NCBI GenBank assembly: GCA_001779195.1
Contig: MFJL01000015.1
Span: 1-43,334 of the forward strand
DNA: 43,334 bases
Reading direction: 5' to 3'
Origin: Candidatus Gottesmanbacteria bacterium RIFCSPHIGHO2_02_FULL_39_11
GTDB lineage: Bacteria; Patescibacteriota; Microgenomatia; 2-02-FULL-39-11
Numbering within the stretch: position 1 is the first letter of the stretch; every line of letters starts with the position of its first letter. Below the pieces are notes generated by a model that saw nothing but the letters and a program-made list of their open reading frames with translations, was not told the DNA's origin and did not search any database. The position numbers and the translations under genes are program-made. This document shows, in pieces, positions 1 to 8,997 of this stretch.

Positions 1-1572
1 TAATTCTTCTATACTTCCTTTTATTTTTTCATAATTTCCGTCAGATCTAATTAATCCCAGATGGTAGGGCTCCTCAAAACCTGCTGTCATCCCGGGTTTA
101 TTTACCCTGTATACTCTTCCGAGTTCAAAAATAGTTACGGAATCAAAATTTGAGATATTTAATTTCAGCGCTGTTAATAAATTTCCCTTTAATGTCGGCC
201 TGAGGTACTCATAGTCCAAGCTTACGGGATTAGTTAATTTAATAACTTGAGACGGTTCTATGGTTAAATGGTTTAATTGTTGTTTGCTTATTAAGCTATA
301 GGTATACACCTCGGTATATCCAAAGCCTGAAATAATATTTTTTACTTTTTCTTCAAAAGAATAATTTTTAAAATAAGAAATTGGTTCTGTAGGAATTGAT
401 GAGTTGATAAATGTGGGGGTAAATCTATTGTACCCGTATATTCTTGCTACTTCTTCTATCAGGTCTTCTTCTATTTTTAAATCCTGGCGATAGGTGGGGA
501 TTGTGACGGTAATGATACTGGTGTTTTTGTCATGCTGAACTTGTTTCAGCATCTTCATTTCAGATTTTGAAGAGGATCCTGAAACAAGTTCGGGATGACG
601 TTTTTCTTTAGGATTTAGTGCGAGACTTTCAAGAATTGAGGTTATTTCTTTTTCCGGAATATGTATTCCTAATACTTTCCTAACCCTCTCAAGATCTAAG
701 TCTAATTTCCACGGATTAAATTCTTTTTCTTTTAAATCAATACTATCTGATGCTACTTCTCCCCCGGCAAGGGTCAAAATTAACCATGCAGCTCTTTTAA
801 GCGATTCCAAAAGCCCGCCTTTGTCTACACCCCGTTCAAAAATTGCGGATGCATCCGATCTTAAAGCCAGTGCATGGGATGAGCGTCTTATAAGTAGCGG
901 ATCATCCGCGGTAACCTGCAGATAGACAGTTGAGGTCTTATCTGTAATTCCGCTGTTTAGTCCCCCTTTTATTCCGCAAAGATCAATTATCCTCTCTCTG
1001 TCTTTTATAATAATTGCATTTTTCGGCAGCTTATAAGATTTTTCATCAACTGAAGTAAATTCTTCTCCTCCTTTTGAAAGTGAAACATGTATTTCGTGTC
1101 CTTTTATTTGGTCGTAATCAAAAGCATGGGTAGGAATACCCATCTCAAACATGACATAGTTTGTGATATCTACAATAGTATTAATGGGCCGCAGATTTAG
1201 TTGTTTAATTCTTTTCTTCAGCCAATCCGGTGAGGATTTAACTGAAATGTTATCTAAAATAATTCCGGTATATCTTGGAAAAAGTTTAAAATCATTGTGA
1301 ATGGTAATAGGTAAATTCTTGGAAGGCCTTGGTAAAGAAACTGAGGGAAGTTTTATTTTTTTCCTTCCGATTGCGGCTATTTCACGGGCAATTCCGATAA
1401 TTGAGAGAAGGTCGGGTCGGTTTGGGGTTACTTCAACCTCAAAAACATCTTCTCCTTCCATTTTTAATACTTTTTCAACGCTAAGACCCAGTTCCGTAAG
1501 ACGCCATGCTAATTCTTTCGTCGGAAGCGAAATATCTACGTATTCTTTAAGCCAGTTTATTGGAGCAAACAT
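1..1572 (-). CDS. pheT: Phenylalanyl-tRNA synthetase beta subunit, C-terminus beyond window
   Basis: Beta subunit of PheRS (charges tRNA-Phe). It is absent from the ORF track because it runs off the window edge; the frame is open from ATG 1572 to base 1 (524 codons). The start reads MFAPINWLKEYVDIS, and EVTPNRPDLLS follows at about residue 48. The roughly 100-residue EMAP/OB tRNA-binding domain normally lying between these is therefore missing, a short form. B3/B4 follows, then B5 with TIPTYRQD and EEDLIEEVARIYGY, then part of the B6-B7 core. Residues 325-348 are a translated palindromic repeat (HPELVSGSS...KQVQHD) inserted between the B5 segments. It is last in the thrS...pheST gene order and separated from pheS by another repeat. 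The start is chosen as the only Met in family register. Confidence 0.95.
   Translation of the reverse strand, partial: MFAPINWLKEYVDISLPTKELAWRLTELGLSVEKVLKMEGEDVFEVEVTPNRPDLLSIIGIAREIAAIGRKKIKLPSVSLPRPSKNLPITIHNDFKLFPRYTGIILDNISVKSSPDWLKKRIKQLNLRPINTIVDITNYVMFEMGIPTHAFDYDQIKGHEIHVSLSKGGEEFTSVDEKSYKLPKNAIIIKDRERIIDLCGIKGGLNSGITDKTSTVYLQVTADDPLLIRRSSHALALRSDASAIFERGVDKGGLLESLKRAAWLILTLAGGEVASDSIDLKEKEFNPWKLDLDLERVRKVLGIHIPEKEITSILESLALNPKEKRHPELVSGSSSKSEMKMLKQVQHDKNTSIITVTIPTYRQDLKIEEDLIEEVARIYGYNRFTPTFINSSIPTEPISYFKNYSFEEKVKNIISGFGYTEVYTYSLISKQQLNHLTIEPSQVIKLTNPVSLDYEYLRPTLKGNLLTALKLNISNFDSVTIFELGRVYRVNKPGMTAGFEEPYHLGLIRSDGNYEKIKGSIEEL
529..600. repeat. Palindromic repeat (family A, short variant) inside pheT
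   Basis: Imperfect palindrome starting GTCATGCTGAAC and ending CGGGATGAC, related to the 81-bp copies at 1584, 10784 and 20564 but shorter in the middle. It lies in the pheT reading frame without a stop and encodes a 24-residue insert. Confidence 0.85.
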
Positions 1573-1583
1573 AAGTTTCTCTC

Positions 1584-1664
1584 GTCATGCTGAATTTATT
1601 TCAGCATCTTCAGAAGATTCCTGAACCGAATTCAGGACAGGCTCTGAAACAAGTTCAGGATGAC
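1584..1664. repeat. Palindromic repeat family A, 81-bp core copy
   Basis: Begins GTCATGCTGAATT and ends TTCAGGATGAC. It fills most of the pheS-pheT gap and appears to differ from the 10784 copy at a single base. The ends are inverted relative to each other, so the RNA can fold into a long hairpin between the two cistrons. Confidence 0.9.
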
Positions 1665-1671
1665 AAATATA

Positions 1672-2697
1672 TTAAAATTGATTAAGTATCCTCAGATCCG
1701 GCATTGTTAATAATCTCAGATCATCCATTCCGTATTTTAAAGTTACCAGACGTGAAAGACCGATCGCGAAAGCAAATCCCCGCCACATTTTGGGATCAAT
1801 TTTAGCTGATTTTAATACATTGGGATGGATCATTCCCGCGGGCATAATTTCAGACCATCCCGAGTTTTTACAAAAACTGCACCCCATACCTTTGCAGACG
1901 GTGCACTGCATATAGGTGTCAACACCCGGCTCGACAAAAGGAAAATTAGTACAGGCAAATCTTAATTTAGTTTTTTCCCCCATGATCTTTTTTAAAACGG
2001 TTGTAATCGTTCCAAAAAGATCAGAAAGAGTGATGTTGCGATCAACGGCAAACCCTTCCAATTGCCAGAATTCAAACCCGTGGGAGGCATCAACAGCTTC
2101 GTATCTAAATGCCTTTCCGGGAACAATTACCCGGATAGGAGGTGGGGTGCCCTCCATGACGCGAACCTGCATGGCGGATGTTTGAGTCCTTAAAAGAATT
2201 TCTCCAGGATTTGTACTCCCTTTTGTATCTATATGAAGGGACTGCTGAGTATCCCGTGCGGGATGGTCGTTTGGAAAATTTAGACTCCCAAAATTATACC
2301 AGTCTGTCTCAATTTCAGGTCCGTCGGCAGCTTGAAATCCAAGACTCTTAAAAATATCCAGAAGCTCATATAAAACATGTGTCTGAGGATGAAGATGTCC
2401 AAGCGCGGGTTTTTCACCCGGAATAGTTACATCAAACCAGGGAGATGAGTAAAATACGATAAGAGATTTCTTTTTATCCGTAAATGCTTTTTCAAGTTCC
2501 TTTTTTACGCTATTAATCAGTTTTCCTATTTTTGGTTTTTCTTCATTTGAAACTGTTTTTATTTCCTTTGAAAGGGTTGTAAATGATCCGCTCGTTGCAA
2601 AAACAGACAACCAGAGAGACTCCAAAGTAGAGGGGTTATCGACACGTTTAATTTTTTCAAGGACATCCTGTTGTAACGATTTTAATTTAGATTCCAT
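1672..2697 (-). CDS. pheS: Phenylalanyl-tRNA synthetase alpha subunit
   Basis: Catalytic class II subunit of PheRS. Visible motifs are HPQTHVLYELLDIF and the following DGPEIETDWYNF, LLRTQTSAMQVR, motif 2 region GKAFRYEAVDASH, the Cys-rich segment CTVCKGMGCSFC common in PheS, and motif 3 GFAFAIGLSRLVTLKYG. The N-terminus is a coiled coil of about 85 residues that contacts tRNA in this family. The ORF track starts at 2709, but that ATG is part of a palindromic repeat end (GGGATGACAG). I prefer the ATG four codons later (MESKLKSLQQD); neither start has a clear SD. It sits between aroC (about 115-nt gap containing a repeat) and pheT. Length (about 341 aa) is normal. Confidence 0.95.
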   Translation of the reverse strand: MESKLKSLQQDVLEKIKRVDNPSTLESLWLSVFATSGSFTTLSKEIKTVSNEEKPKIGKLINSVKKELEKAFTDKKKSLIVFYSSPWFDVTIPGEKPALGHLHPQTHVLYELLDIFKSLGFQAADGPEIETDWYNFGSLNFPNDHPARDTQQSLHIDTKGSTNPGEILLRTQTSAMQVRVMEGTPPPIRVIVPGKAFRYEAVDASHGFEFWQLEGFAVDRNITLSDLFGTITTVLKKIMGEKTKLRFACTNFPFVEPGVDTYMQCTVCKGMGCSFCKNSGWSEIMPAGMIHPNVLKSAKIDPKMWRGFAFAIGLSRLVTLKYGMDDLRLLTMPDLRILNQF

Positions 2698-2704
2698 ATA
2701 TGCT

Positions 2705-2733
2705 GTCATCCCGGGCTTTGACCCGGGATCCAG
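2705..2733. repeat. Short inverted repeat family B (GTCATCCCGGG...CCCGGGATCCA)
   Basis: Small hairpin-forming repeat at the 5' edge of pheS. It supplies an upstream in-frame ATG for pheS. A second small palindrome (CTGCCTGTCGGCAGACAGG) follows to about 2772. The rest of the aroC-pheS gap shows nothing else. Confidence 0.75.
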
Positions 2734-2813
2734 AATAGATTCCCACCTTCCTGCCTGTCGGCAGACAGGTAACCTACCACCACTTCTCTATTCTATCAAA
2801 AGACTTGTGAATG

Positions 2814-3980
2814 TCATCTATCCGTCGCTATTTGGTTAAGATATCCTTCGTAATTTCTCCTAAGTTCCGTTAAACTATCCCCTCCGAATTTTTCTAAGAA
2901 TGCCTGTGCTAAAGTAAAAGCGGCCATGGATTCGGATATTACTCCGGCTCTGGGTACTACGCATATATCCGATCTTTCTATATTTGCCCTCACTTCTTTT
3001 TTAGTTGTTATATCAACCGTTTTAAGGGGATTTCCCAGTGTTGAGATGGGTTTGTGATAAACCCGCAGGATTATATCTTCCCCGTTTGTGACCCCGCCTT
3101 CAATTCCTCCGGCCCGGTTTGTAATTCTTGCGTATTTATTATTAACCAATTCAATTTCGTCCTGGACTTCAGATCCAAGTTTTGAGGCATTTTCAATTCC
3201 GTTTCCAATCTCAACGGCTTTTACAGATGGGATACTCATAAGAGATGCGCTGAGTTGTCCGTCCAGTTTTCTGTCCCAATGTACGTAGCTTCCAAGACCT
3301 GTTGGAATTCCTTTTACAATAATTTCGATGACCCCACCTAAGGTATTTTTATTTAAAATTGTTTTTTTTATCTCCTCTTTCATTTTGCCAGACGTCTTCG
3401 GATCAATACACCGGATCTCGGGATCAGTTTCAAATACTTTTTTTATTTTTTCAAAATCACGGCTATTCTCTTCTAATCTAATTTGTCCAATTTGTATGGT
3501 ATGACTCGCAATTTCAATTCCAAATTCAGATAAAAGTTTTCGGCAGACGGATCCTACCGCAACTCTCATAACGGTTTCCCGGGCTGAAGCTCTCTCTAAA
3601 ACATTTCTGATATCCGTAAAATGATATTTTAACATTCCCGGTAAATCAGCATGACCGGGGCGGGGGTTGGTAATTGGTGACGGTTGATAGTTATTGGTTG
3701 GTGATTTGATAGACATTTTTTCTGACCAATTTTTAAAATCCAAATTATCAACTTTTAAAGCAATCGGACTTCCCAGAGTTTTTCCGTGCCTTACTCCTGA
3801 AAGTATTTCAACTTGATCATCTTCAATAATCCCTCTTCCGCCCCGTCCGGCTCCCGATTTTCTTTTATCAAGATCCTTTTGAATATCTTCTTTGGTTAAA
3901 TTTAAGCCAGACGGAATACCCTCTAAAATAGCTACCTCAGATGGCCCATGTGATTCTCCGGCGGTTAAAAAACATATCAT
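2814..3980 (-). CDS. aroC: Chorismate synthase
   Basis: Converts EPSP to chorismate, using reduced FMN. Seen: GESHG near residue 8 (first catalytic His), KRKSGAGRGGRG and VEILSGVRHGKTLGSPIA, NPRPGHADLPG (second catalytic His), RASARETVMRVA and AGGIEGGVTNG. These are the canonical AroC signatures, and 388 aa is full length. The start ATG overlaps the aroK-aroE stop in an ATGA arrangement, so translation is probably coupled. It is the last gene of the aromatic block; a repeat-filled gap separates it from pheS. Confidence 0.97.
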   Translation of the reverse strand: MICFLTAGESHGPSEVAILEGIPSGLNLTKEDIQKDLDKRKSGAGRGGRGIIEDDQVEILSGVRHGKTLGSPIALKVDNLDFKNWSEKMSIKSPTNNYQPSPITNPRPGHADLPGMLKYHFTDIRNVLERASARETVMRVAVGSVCRKLLSEFGIEIASHTIQIGQIRLEENSRDFEKIKKVFETDPEIRCIDPKTSGKMKEEIKKTILNKNTLGGVIEIIVKGIPTGLGSYVHWDRKLDGQLSASLMSIPSVKAVEIGNGIENASKLGSEVQDEIELVNNKYARITNRAGGIEGGVTNGEDIILRVYHKPISTLGNPLKTVDITTKKEVRANIERSDICVVPRAGVISESMAAFTLAQAFLEKFGGDSLTELRRNYEGYLNQIATDR

Positions 3981-5254
3981 ATCAGTTTACTCAATTCTTT
4001 TTTAATATTATTTTTATTTAATTTTTGTCCTGTAAATAATTCAAACTGCAGTAAAACATTATTTAAAATCATTTTATCCCCGCAAATGGTAATTGCTCCT
4101 TTTTCCTTTGCTTCTTTTATGAATCGGGTTTCTCTTGGATTATACACGATGTCAAATACAATTTGGCTTTTTTTAATAAGATTTTTTGGAAGAGGTGTTT
4201 CATTTTCGTGTTGTCCTTTCATTCCTAATGGAGTTGAATTAATTATAATGTCATAGTCACCGATACCGGATAAATCCTTTAAGTCGTAAGCGCGGTTTAA
4301 TCTGAATTCTTCAACTAATTTTTGCGCGTTTTTAACCGTTTTATTGTAGACATCAATTATCCCTCCGTGCATCTTTAATCCGTAGCAAAGAGCCCGGGAT
4401 GCTCCTCCTGCTCCAATTATCGCAGTTCTTTTGTTAGAAAGAGAAATGATTTCAGATAACGCTAAAACTGCCGCTTCTGAATCCGTATTAAATCCCATCC
4501 ATTTATCTTTTTTCTTGATAGCAGTATTGATGGCGCCGGTCTTTCCTGATGACGGGTCCAGTTTGTCTAAAAAAGGAATGATATTTTTTTTATGCGGAAT
4601 GGTAACCGCTATACCTTTGAAATATAACCTGTTAATAATTTCCATTCCGATTTTAATATCAGGAATATCCAATGCAAACATGCGTGCATTTATGTTATTT
4701 TCCTTATATCCGATGTTATGAAGGGCAGGTGAAACGGAATGAGAAATAGGATGACCAACTACTCCAAAGAGGAAAGTTTTTTTATCAAAAATAGATTCAC
4801 TATCGTTGTAAATAATTAAATCCGCGGATTTTTCATATAAATTTTTTCTTTCCTCGTATGTTTTTTTCAGATCATCAAAGAAATTTTTGGCATCCGTTAA
4901 AAACGGTCTATTTACTTTGTCTTTTATTCTTTTATATAAAATATCAACGGTTGACTTAAGATAAATTACGTACCCGTTTTTTTTAAGTAAGCCAATATTA
5001 TCAGAGTCTAGAATCACTCCCCCGCCCGTTGCTATAATGTGATTATTAATTTTTGAAATTTTTGCGATTAATTTCTTTTCTTCATATCTGAATTCTTCCC
5101 ATCCGTTTTTTTTAACAAAATCGGAGATGGGTATTTTAAATTCTTTTTCAAGTTCCACATCCAAATCTATCCATGGCAATCCAAGCCTTGCTGAAAAAAT
5201 TCCGGCAAAACTTGATTTTCCACTTCCCCGCATTCCTATAAAAATAAGATTCAT
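3977..5254 (-). CDS. aroKE: Shikimate kinase-shikimate dehydrogenase fusion
   Basis: Two pathway enzymes in one 425-aa polypeptide. Residues 1 to about 158 are shikimate kinase: P-loop GMRGSGKSS (7-15), WIDLD (28-32), FRYEEKKL (55-62), GGG (77-79), LID RPFL (116-119). From about 161 it is AroE: GVVGHPISHSVSPALHN (shikimate-binding SxS), TIPHKK (catalytic Lys), GFNTDSEA (Asp), Rossmann GAGGASRA, NSTPLGM, and a terminal QFELFTG (conserved Gln). Both halves look complete and active, although aroK and aroE are usually separate genes. It starts 1 nt after the aroA stop and overlaps aroC by 4 nt. The kinase step follows the dehydrogenase step, so the fusion could channel shikimate (inference). Confidence 0.95.
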   Translation of the reverse strand: MNLIFIGMRGSGKSSFAGIFSARLGLPWIDLDVELEKEFKIPISDFVKKNGWEEFRYEEKKLIAKISKINNHIIATGGGVILDSDNIGLLKKNGYVIYLKSTVDILYKRIKDKVNRPFLTDAKNFFDDLKKTYEERKNLYEKSADLIIYNDSESIFDKKTFLFGVVGHPISHSVSPALHNIGYKENNINARMFALDIPDIKIGMEIINRLYFKGIAVTIPHKKNIIPFLDKLDPSSGKTGAINTAIKKKDKWMGFNTDSEAAVLALSEIISLSNKRTAIIGAGGASRALCYGLKMHGGIIDVYNKTVKNAQKLVEEFRLNRAYDLKDLSGIGDYDIIINSTPLGMKGQHENETPLPKNLIKKSQIVFDIVYNPRETRFIKEAKEKGAITICGDKMILNNVLLQFELFTGQKLNKNNIKKELSKLI

Positions 5255-5255
5255 A

Positions 5256-6416
5256 TTAGTGGATTACAATAATGTTTGCTCCTAAATTCTTTAAATCTTT
5301 CCAAAAATTCGGGTATGATTTATTTACAACTTCCGCATTTTTAATTACCGACTCGCCTCTGGCAAAACAGGCAAGAATGGAAAGAGACATGGCGATCCGG
5401 TGATCTTTCCATGTATTAAATATGTCTCCTTTAGGATTACCGCCCATTATTTCCAATGTATTTTCCGATGAATTTATTTTAATTCCTGTTTTGGTTAACT
5501 CTGTTTGCAAGGCTTCTATGCGGTCTGATTCTTTATGTCTTAGATTTTTTATTCCCGTTATTACTGTTTTATAATTATTAAAAGAAGCAAGTACTGAAAC
5601 GGTTGGGACTAAATCAGGAAAAAAAGACATATCTATATTTTCTTTTTTGTCTTTAATAATTTCTAATATTTTTTTATCTCCCTGTACCGAATTCTCAGTT
5701 AAGTTTTTAAATTTAATTTTAGCTCCCAGTTCATTTGCTAATATAAAATAGGATGCCGAACTGTAATCCCCTTCGATCCGATAGGTAACTCCCTGATATT
5801 TCTGAGGGGGGACATCATAAGTTTTATTGTCCTTTACATTTACGTTAACTCCGAATTTTTTCATAAGATCAACCGTTATATCTACGTATGGGTGAGAGGG
5901 TAACCGGGATATAAGATGTATTATTAACCCTTTTTTTAATACAGGCGAAATAATAAGAAGTGCACTTAAAAATTGAGAACTTAATGAAGAATCTAGGCGC
6001 ACTTCACCTTTTGGAATCTGCAAGAGAGCTTCTTCAAGAGGTTTGATTGGCCTTTCCAGCAAGCGATTACTTCCTGTAAAATGAATTGAGACAGATGATA
6101 AGAAGCTGACTGCTTTTAGAAATCTGTATGAAGTTCCTGATTCTTTTACGTTTAAAGTTATTTGTTTTTTGTCAGGATTTATATTCCCATTTGTGCCTAG
6201 AATAATAACTCTGTCTTTCTCCTTTTTAATCCCTACTCCTAATTGTGACAGACAATTTAGAGTTGTATCCGTATCTTCACTTACTAACGGATTAATTATA
6301 GTTGTAATCCCGCTTGCTAAAGCGGCCATTATAAAAGCCCGATGCGTGACGCTTTTACTGGGAGGAACCGAAATACTTCCTTCAAGTTTTTTACCCGGTA
6401 TTATTTTAATGTCCAC
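5256..6416 (-). CDS. aroA: 3-phosphoshikimate 1-carboxyvinyltransferase (EPSP synthase)
   Basis: Joins PEP to shikimate 3-phosphate. Visible motifs: PPSKSVTHRAF (residues 18-28), ESGTSYRFLKA (variant of the usual G-T-x-x-R loop), LLERPIKPLEEAL, SSQFLSALLI, DLVPTVSVLA (catalytic Asp), LRHKESDRI, and WKDHRIAMSL near the C-terminus. At 386 aa it is somewhat shorter than E. coli AroA (about 427 aa) but has all the main blocks. It overlaps aroQ by 11 nt and is followed 1 nt later by aroKE, so it is tightly coupled within the operon. Confidence 0.96.
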   Translation of the reverse strand: MDIKIIPGKKLEGSISVPPSKSVTHRAFIMAALASGITTIINPLVSEDTDTTLNCLSQLGVGIKKEKDRVIILGTNGNINPDKKQITLNVKESGTSYRFLKAVSFLSSVSIHFTGSNRLLERPIKPLEEALLQIPKGEVRLDSSLSSQFLSALLIISPVLKKGLIIHLISRLPSHPYVDITVDLMKKFGVNVNVKDNKTYDVPPQKYQGVTYRIEGDYSSASYFILANELGAKIKFKNLTENSVQGDKKILEIIKDKKENIDMSFFPDLVPTVSVLASFNNYKTVITGIKNLRHKESDRIEALQTELTKTGIKINSSENTLEIMGGNPKGDIFNTWKDHRIAMSLSILACFARGESVIKNAEVVNKSYPNFWKDLKNLGANIIVIH

Positions 6417-6849
6417 TTGATTTTATATGCGTAACCAATTTTAATAATCCTTCTTCATAACTTTTTTCCTTTTTACCCGCAACCGTTTCGACTGAAATTT
6501 CTTCTAATACATTTATTTTCCTGAAATCCTCCCGGTTTGAAATATCTGAAAGATGCACGTCGATAACCGGAATATTGGCATCCTTTAGTGCATCAGCGAG
6601 GGCATACGAGTAATGGGTAAGAGCTCCCGGATTTATTAGAACCCCTGAAGCTTTTTGGCAATTGTGTTGAATAAAATCAATCAGTTCTCCTTCATGATTT
6701 GATTGAAAAAAAACAAGATTTATCCCTCGGGATTTTGCCTGGGTTTTTAATTTATCGTTAATTTGGAAGATGGTAAGAAAACCGTAATGCTTTGAGTTTC
6801 TTTTTCCAAGCATATTAAGATTGGGTCCGTTTATCACCAATATTTTCAT
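6406..6849 (-). CDS. aroQ: 3-dehydroquinate dehydratase, type II
   Basis: Third shikimate step, by the small dodecameric type II enzyme. Seen: INGPNLNMLGKR at the N-terminus, catalytic Tyr in KHYGF (about residue 22), NHEGELIDFI, NPGALTHYSYALADAL, and VHLSDISNREDFR with the conserved His. The length of 147 aa is typical. The ATG overlaps the aroB stop by 4 nt and the 3' end overlaps aroA by 11 nt. No type I aroD is present in the window. Confidence 0.96.
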   Translation of the reverse strand: MKILVINGPNLNMLGKRNSKHYGFLTIFQINDKLKTQAKSRGINLVFFQSNHEGELIDFIQHNCQKASGVLINPGALTHYSYALADALKDANIPVIDVHLSDISNREDFRKINVLEEISVETVAGKKEKSYEEGLLKLVTHIKSSGH

Positions 6850-7919
6850 AAGTTTTTGTTACCGTTTAAAAAAGCTAACGATTTTTTCAAATTATCCGGA
6901 TTTATTTTTACTCCCGGCAGCGTAATTCCGATTTTTTTAATGGCAACATAGGTTTTATTTTTTTTATCTTTTTGCATAATGTCCAACACTTTCGGAGTTG
7001 AAAAAGTAATAGAATTTACAATATGTAAAGATAAAATACTCATTTTAATTTTTTCAAATTCTTCCTTACTTAAGTACCCGTCCAGCATGCTCATATAGCT
7101 TTCTCCTAAAAGTCCCCAAACTACTGCAACGCCATGTGAAACTGTCCCGTTTTTTTCTCCCTCAATGCCATGACCGATTGTATGTCCTAAATTTAATTTC
7201 TCTCTTTGTTGGCCCGTTTCATTCGGATCAGATGCTACAATTTCCATCTTTATTTTTTGACATGCTTCAATTATTGGTCTTAGGGTTTGACCCGATTTCA
7301 CATTGTTAAAAATAGACTGTATGTCCAAAAGTTTCGGACTATTCCATCCGACAAAGTACTTCACGATTTCCCCTATTCCGCTTTTTAATTCTTTTTGGGG
7401 AAGAGTCGCAAGAAAATCCGTATCGCACAACACGATTTCCGGCTGATAAAAAGTTCCGATCATGTTTTTGTAAAGCATTCCGTTATTTTGAACATTTACT
7501 CCTGTTTTCCCTCCGAGGGATGCATCTACCATCCCCAGAAGTGTTGTTGGGATATACACCGTTTTAATGCCTCTTAAAAGAACTGATCCTATAAATCCTC
7601 CCAGGTCCGTAACTGTTCCCCCCCCGATTGATAGAAAAACGGATTTTCGCTCAACATCTTTTTCTATAATTTGATTGATTAAGTTAATCAGATCACCATT
7701 TAATGTTTTACTTTTTTCAGATGCACTTACAGGAATAACAGAAGCCACAACACCCAGCTTTTTAAACCCGGAATTGATAGTATTTCCATATAATTTCAGT
7801 ATGGTACAATCGATAAGACATACGACAGATGAAGGATTTAACTCCTTTAACTTTTCAGAAAAGTTTTGCATCAAATGGGATCCTACACTAATTTTAGTGT
7901 CTATTTTGTGAGTAGTCAT
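6846..7919 (-). CDS. aroB: 3-dehydroquinate synthase
   Basis: Cyclises DAHP to 3-dehydroquinate, dependent on NAD and a divalent metal. Motifs: SIGGGTVTDLGGFIGS, RGIKTVYIPTTLLGMVDASL followed by GGKTGVN, GEIVKYF, NLGHTIGHGIE and SHGVAVVWG (metal-binding Glu/His set), and KDKKNK near the C-terminus. At 357 aa it is full length. It starts 1 nt after the chorismate mutase stop and overlaps aroQ by 4 nt. Confidence 0.97.
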   Translation of the reverse strand: MTTHKIDTKISVGSHLMQNFSEKLKELNPSSVVCLIDCTILKLYGNTINSGFKKLGVVASVIPVSASEKSKTLNGDLINLINQIIEKDVERKSVFLSIGGGTVTDLGGFIGSVLLRGIKTVYIPTTLLGMVDASLGGKTGVNVQNNGMLYKNMIGTFYQPEIVLCDTDFLATLPQKELKSGIGEIVKYFVGWNSPKLLDIQSIFNNVKSGQTLRPIIEACQKIKMEIVASDPNETGQQREKLNLGHTIGHGIEGEKNGTVSHGVAVVWGLLGESYMSMLDGYLSKEEFEKIKMSILSLHIVNSITFSTPKVLDIMQKDKKNKTYVAIKKIGITLPGVKINPDNLKKSLAFLNGNKNL

Positions 7920-7920
7920 A

Positions 7921-8181
7921 TTATTTTTGTTGATACGTTTTTGATTCTTTTAACATCTCTTTCCATATTTTTATAATGAATTTTTCAGATAATTTATAAT
8001 TTTTGTTTAACAATCTGACATGATTTAATATTTCCTCTTCTCTTTTTTTTTGAAATACAGGAATATGATTATTTCTTTTAAATGATTTAATTTTTTCGAC
8101 AACTGAAAATCTTTTTGCAATAAGCTTAATTATTTTTTCGTCCACTTTGTCAATTTTCTCTCTCAGGTTGTCAAGTTTCAT
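7921..8181 (-). CDS. Chorismate mutase, AroQ class, stand-alone
   Basis: An 86-aa all-helical chorismate mutase making prephenate. The spacing of active-site residues matches the AroQ fold of E. coli P-protein: Arg7, Arg24, Lys35, Arg47 and Glu48 correspond by spacing to Arg11, Arg28, Lys39, Arg51 and Glu52. In E. coli this domain is fused to prephenate dehydratase; here the two are separate but overlapping genes (11 nt overlap with the upstream pheA). It precedes aroB by 1 nt. Confidence 0.92.
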   Translation of the reverse strand: MKLDNLREKIDKVDEKIIKLIAKRFSVVEKIKSFKRNNHIPVFQKKREEEILNHVRLLNKNYKLSEKFIIKIWKEMLKESKTYQQK

Positions 8182-8995
8182 ATACGGGTGATTGAGAATA
8201 AATTCCTAATAATTTGACGGACTCGCATTTATCTTCAAGACCCTCAACTAACGTATTAAAATTTCCGTTTTCAGGTTTTATAAGATCCACAAAAAAACGG
8301 TATTCCCACGGTTTTCCTTCAATCGGACGGGATTCAATGGTTGTTAAATTAAAATTCTTTGATGCAATACTAGACAGAACATGAGAGAGACTTCCGGGTA
8401 CGTGTTTAACGGAAAATAAAATAGACGCTTTCTCTCCGTCTTTTTTTAACCTTCTTGAAATAACTGCAAAACGTGTAAAGTTATCTCTATGATTTTCTAA
8501 ATGTTCTTTATATATAGTTAACCCGTAAATTTCTCCGGCTTTTTTGCTTCCCACCACAGCACTTGTGCTATCGCCGGTTTTACTCAAATCCCTGGCAGCC
8601 GTTGCGGTATCGTTGACGATAATTTGGATAATACCGGGATGTTTTCCAAAAAAATTTTCACATTGCGCAAAGGCTTGATAATGAGAGAAACAAGACTTAA
8701 TCTCATCCACTGATATCTCATTATTAATTGTTAAAAGACAATGATTAATTCGAAGGACAACTTCATTTGTAATAAATAAATGATATTTATTTAGAAGATC
8801 ATAGCTTTCAACAACTCTTCCATGCAATGTATTTTCAATTGGAATAACTCCCAAGTCATTTTCGCTCTTCCCAATCCTTTGGAATATCTCTTCAAGAGAG
8901 ACGCACGACAATAAATCATTCGTATTATTGAATTTTTCAGCAGCTATGTTTGAGAAAGATCCCGGTAAGCCAAAGTATGTAATAGTGTTTTTCAT
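8171..8995 (-). CDS. pheA: Prephenate dehydratase with ACT domain
   Basis: Converts prephenate to phenylpyruvate, which commits the pathway to phenylalanine. The catalytic part spans about residues 1-185: YFGLPGSFSNIAA, GVIPIENTLHGRV, and DNFTRFAVI with the Thr-Arg-Phe signature. A C-terminal ACT domain follows with GSLSHVLSSIASKNFNLT and ESRP, the motif linked to Phe feedback binding. At 274 aa it is the usual length for a mutase-free PDT. It starts 2 nt after DAHP synthase. No tyrA or trp genes accompany it, so the operon is dedicated to Phe; the final aminotransferase is not in this window. Confidence 0.96.
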   Translation of the reverse strand: MKNTITYFGLPGSFSNIAAEKFNNTNDLLSCVSLEEIFQRIGKSENDLGVIPIENTLHGRVVESYDLLNKYHLFITNEVVLRINHCLLTINNEISVDEIKSCFSHYQAFAQCENFFGKHPGIIQIIVNDTATAARDLSKTGDSTSAVVGSKKAGEIYGLTIYKEHLENHRDNFTRFAVISRRLKKDGEKASILFSVKHVPGSLSHVLSSIASKNFNLTTIESRPIEGKPWEYRFFVDLIKPENGNFNTLVEGLEDKCESVKLLGIYSQSPVYET

Positions 8996-8997
8996 AT

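Noticed and set aside
1301-1624. 107-aa plus-strand ORF over pheT
   Set aside because: Antisense shadow; its C-terminus is the translated family A repeat (RHAEFISASSEDS).
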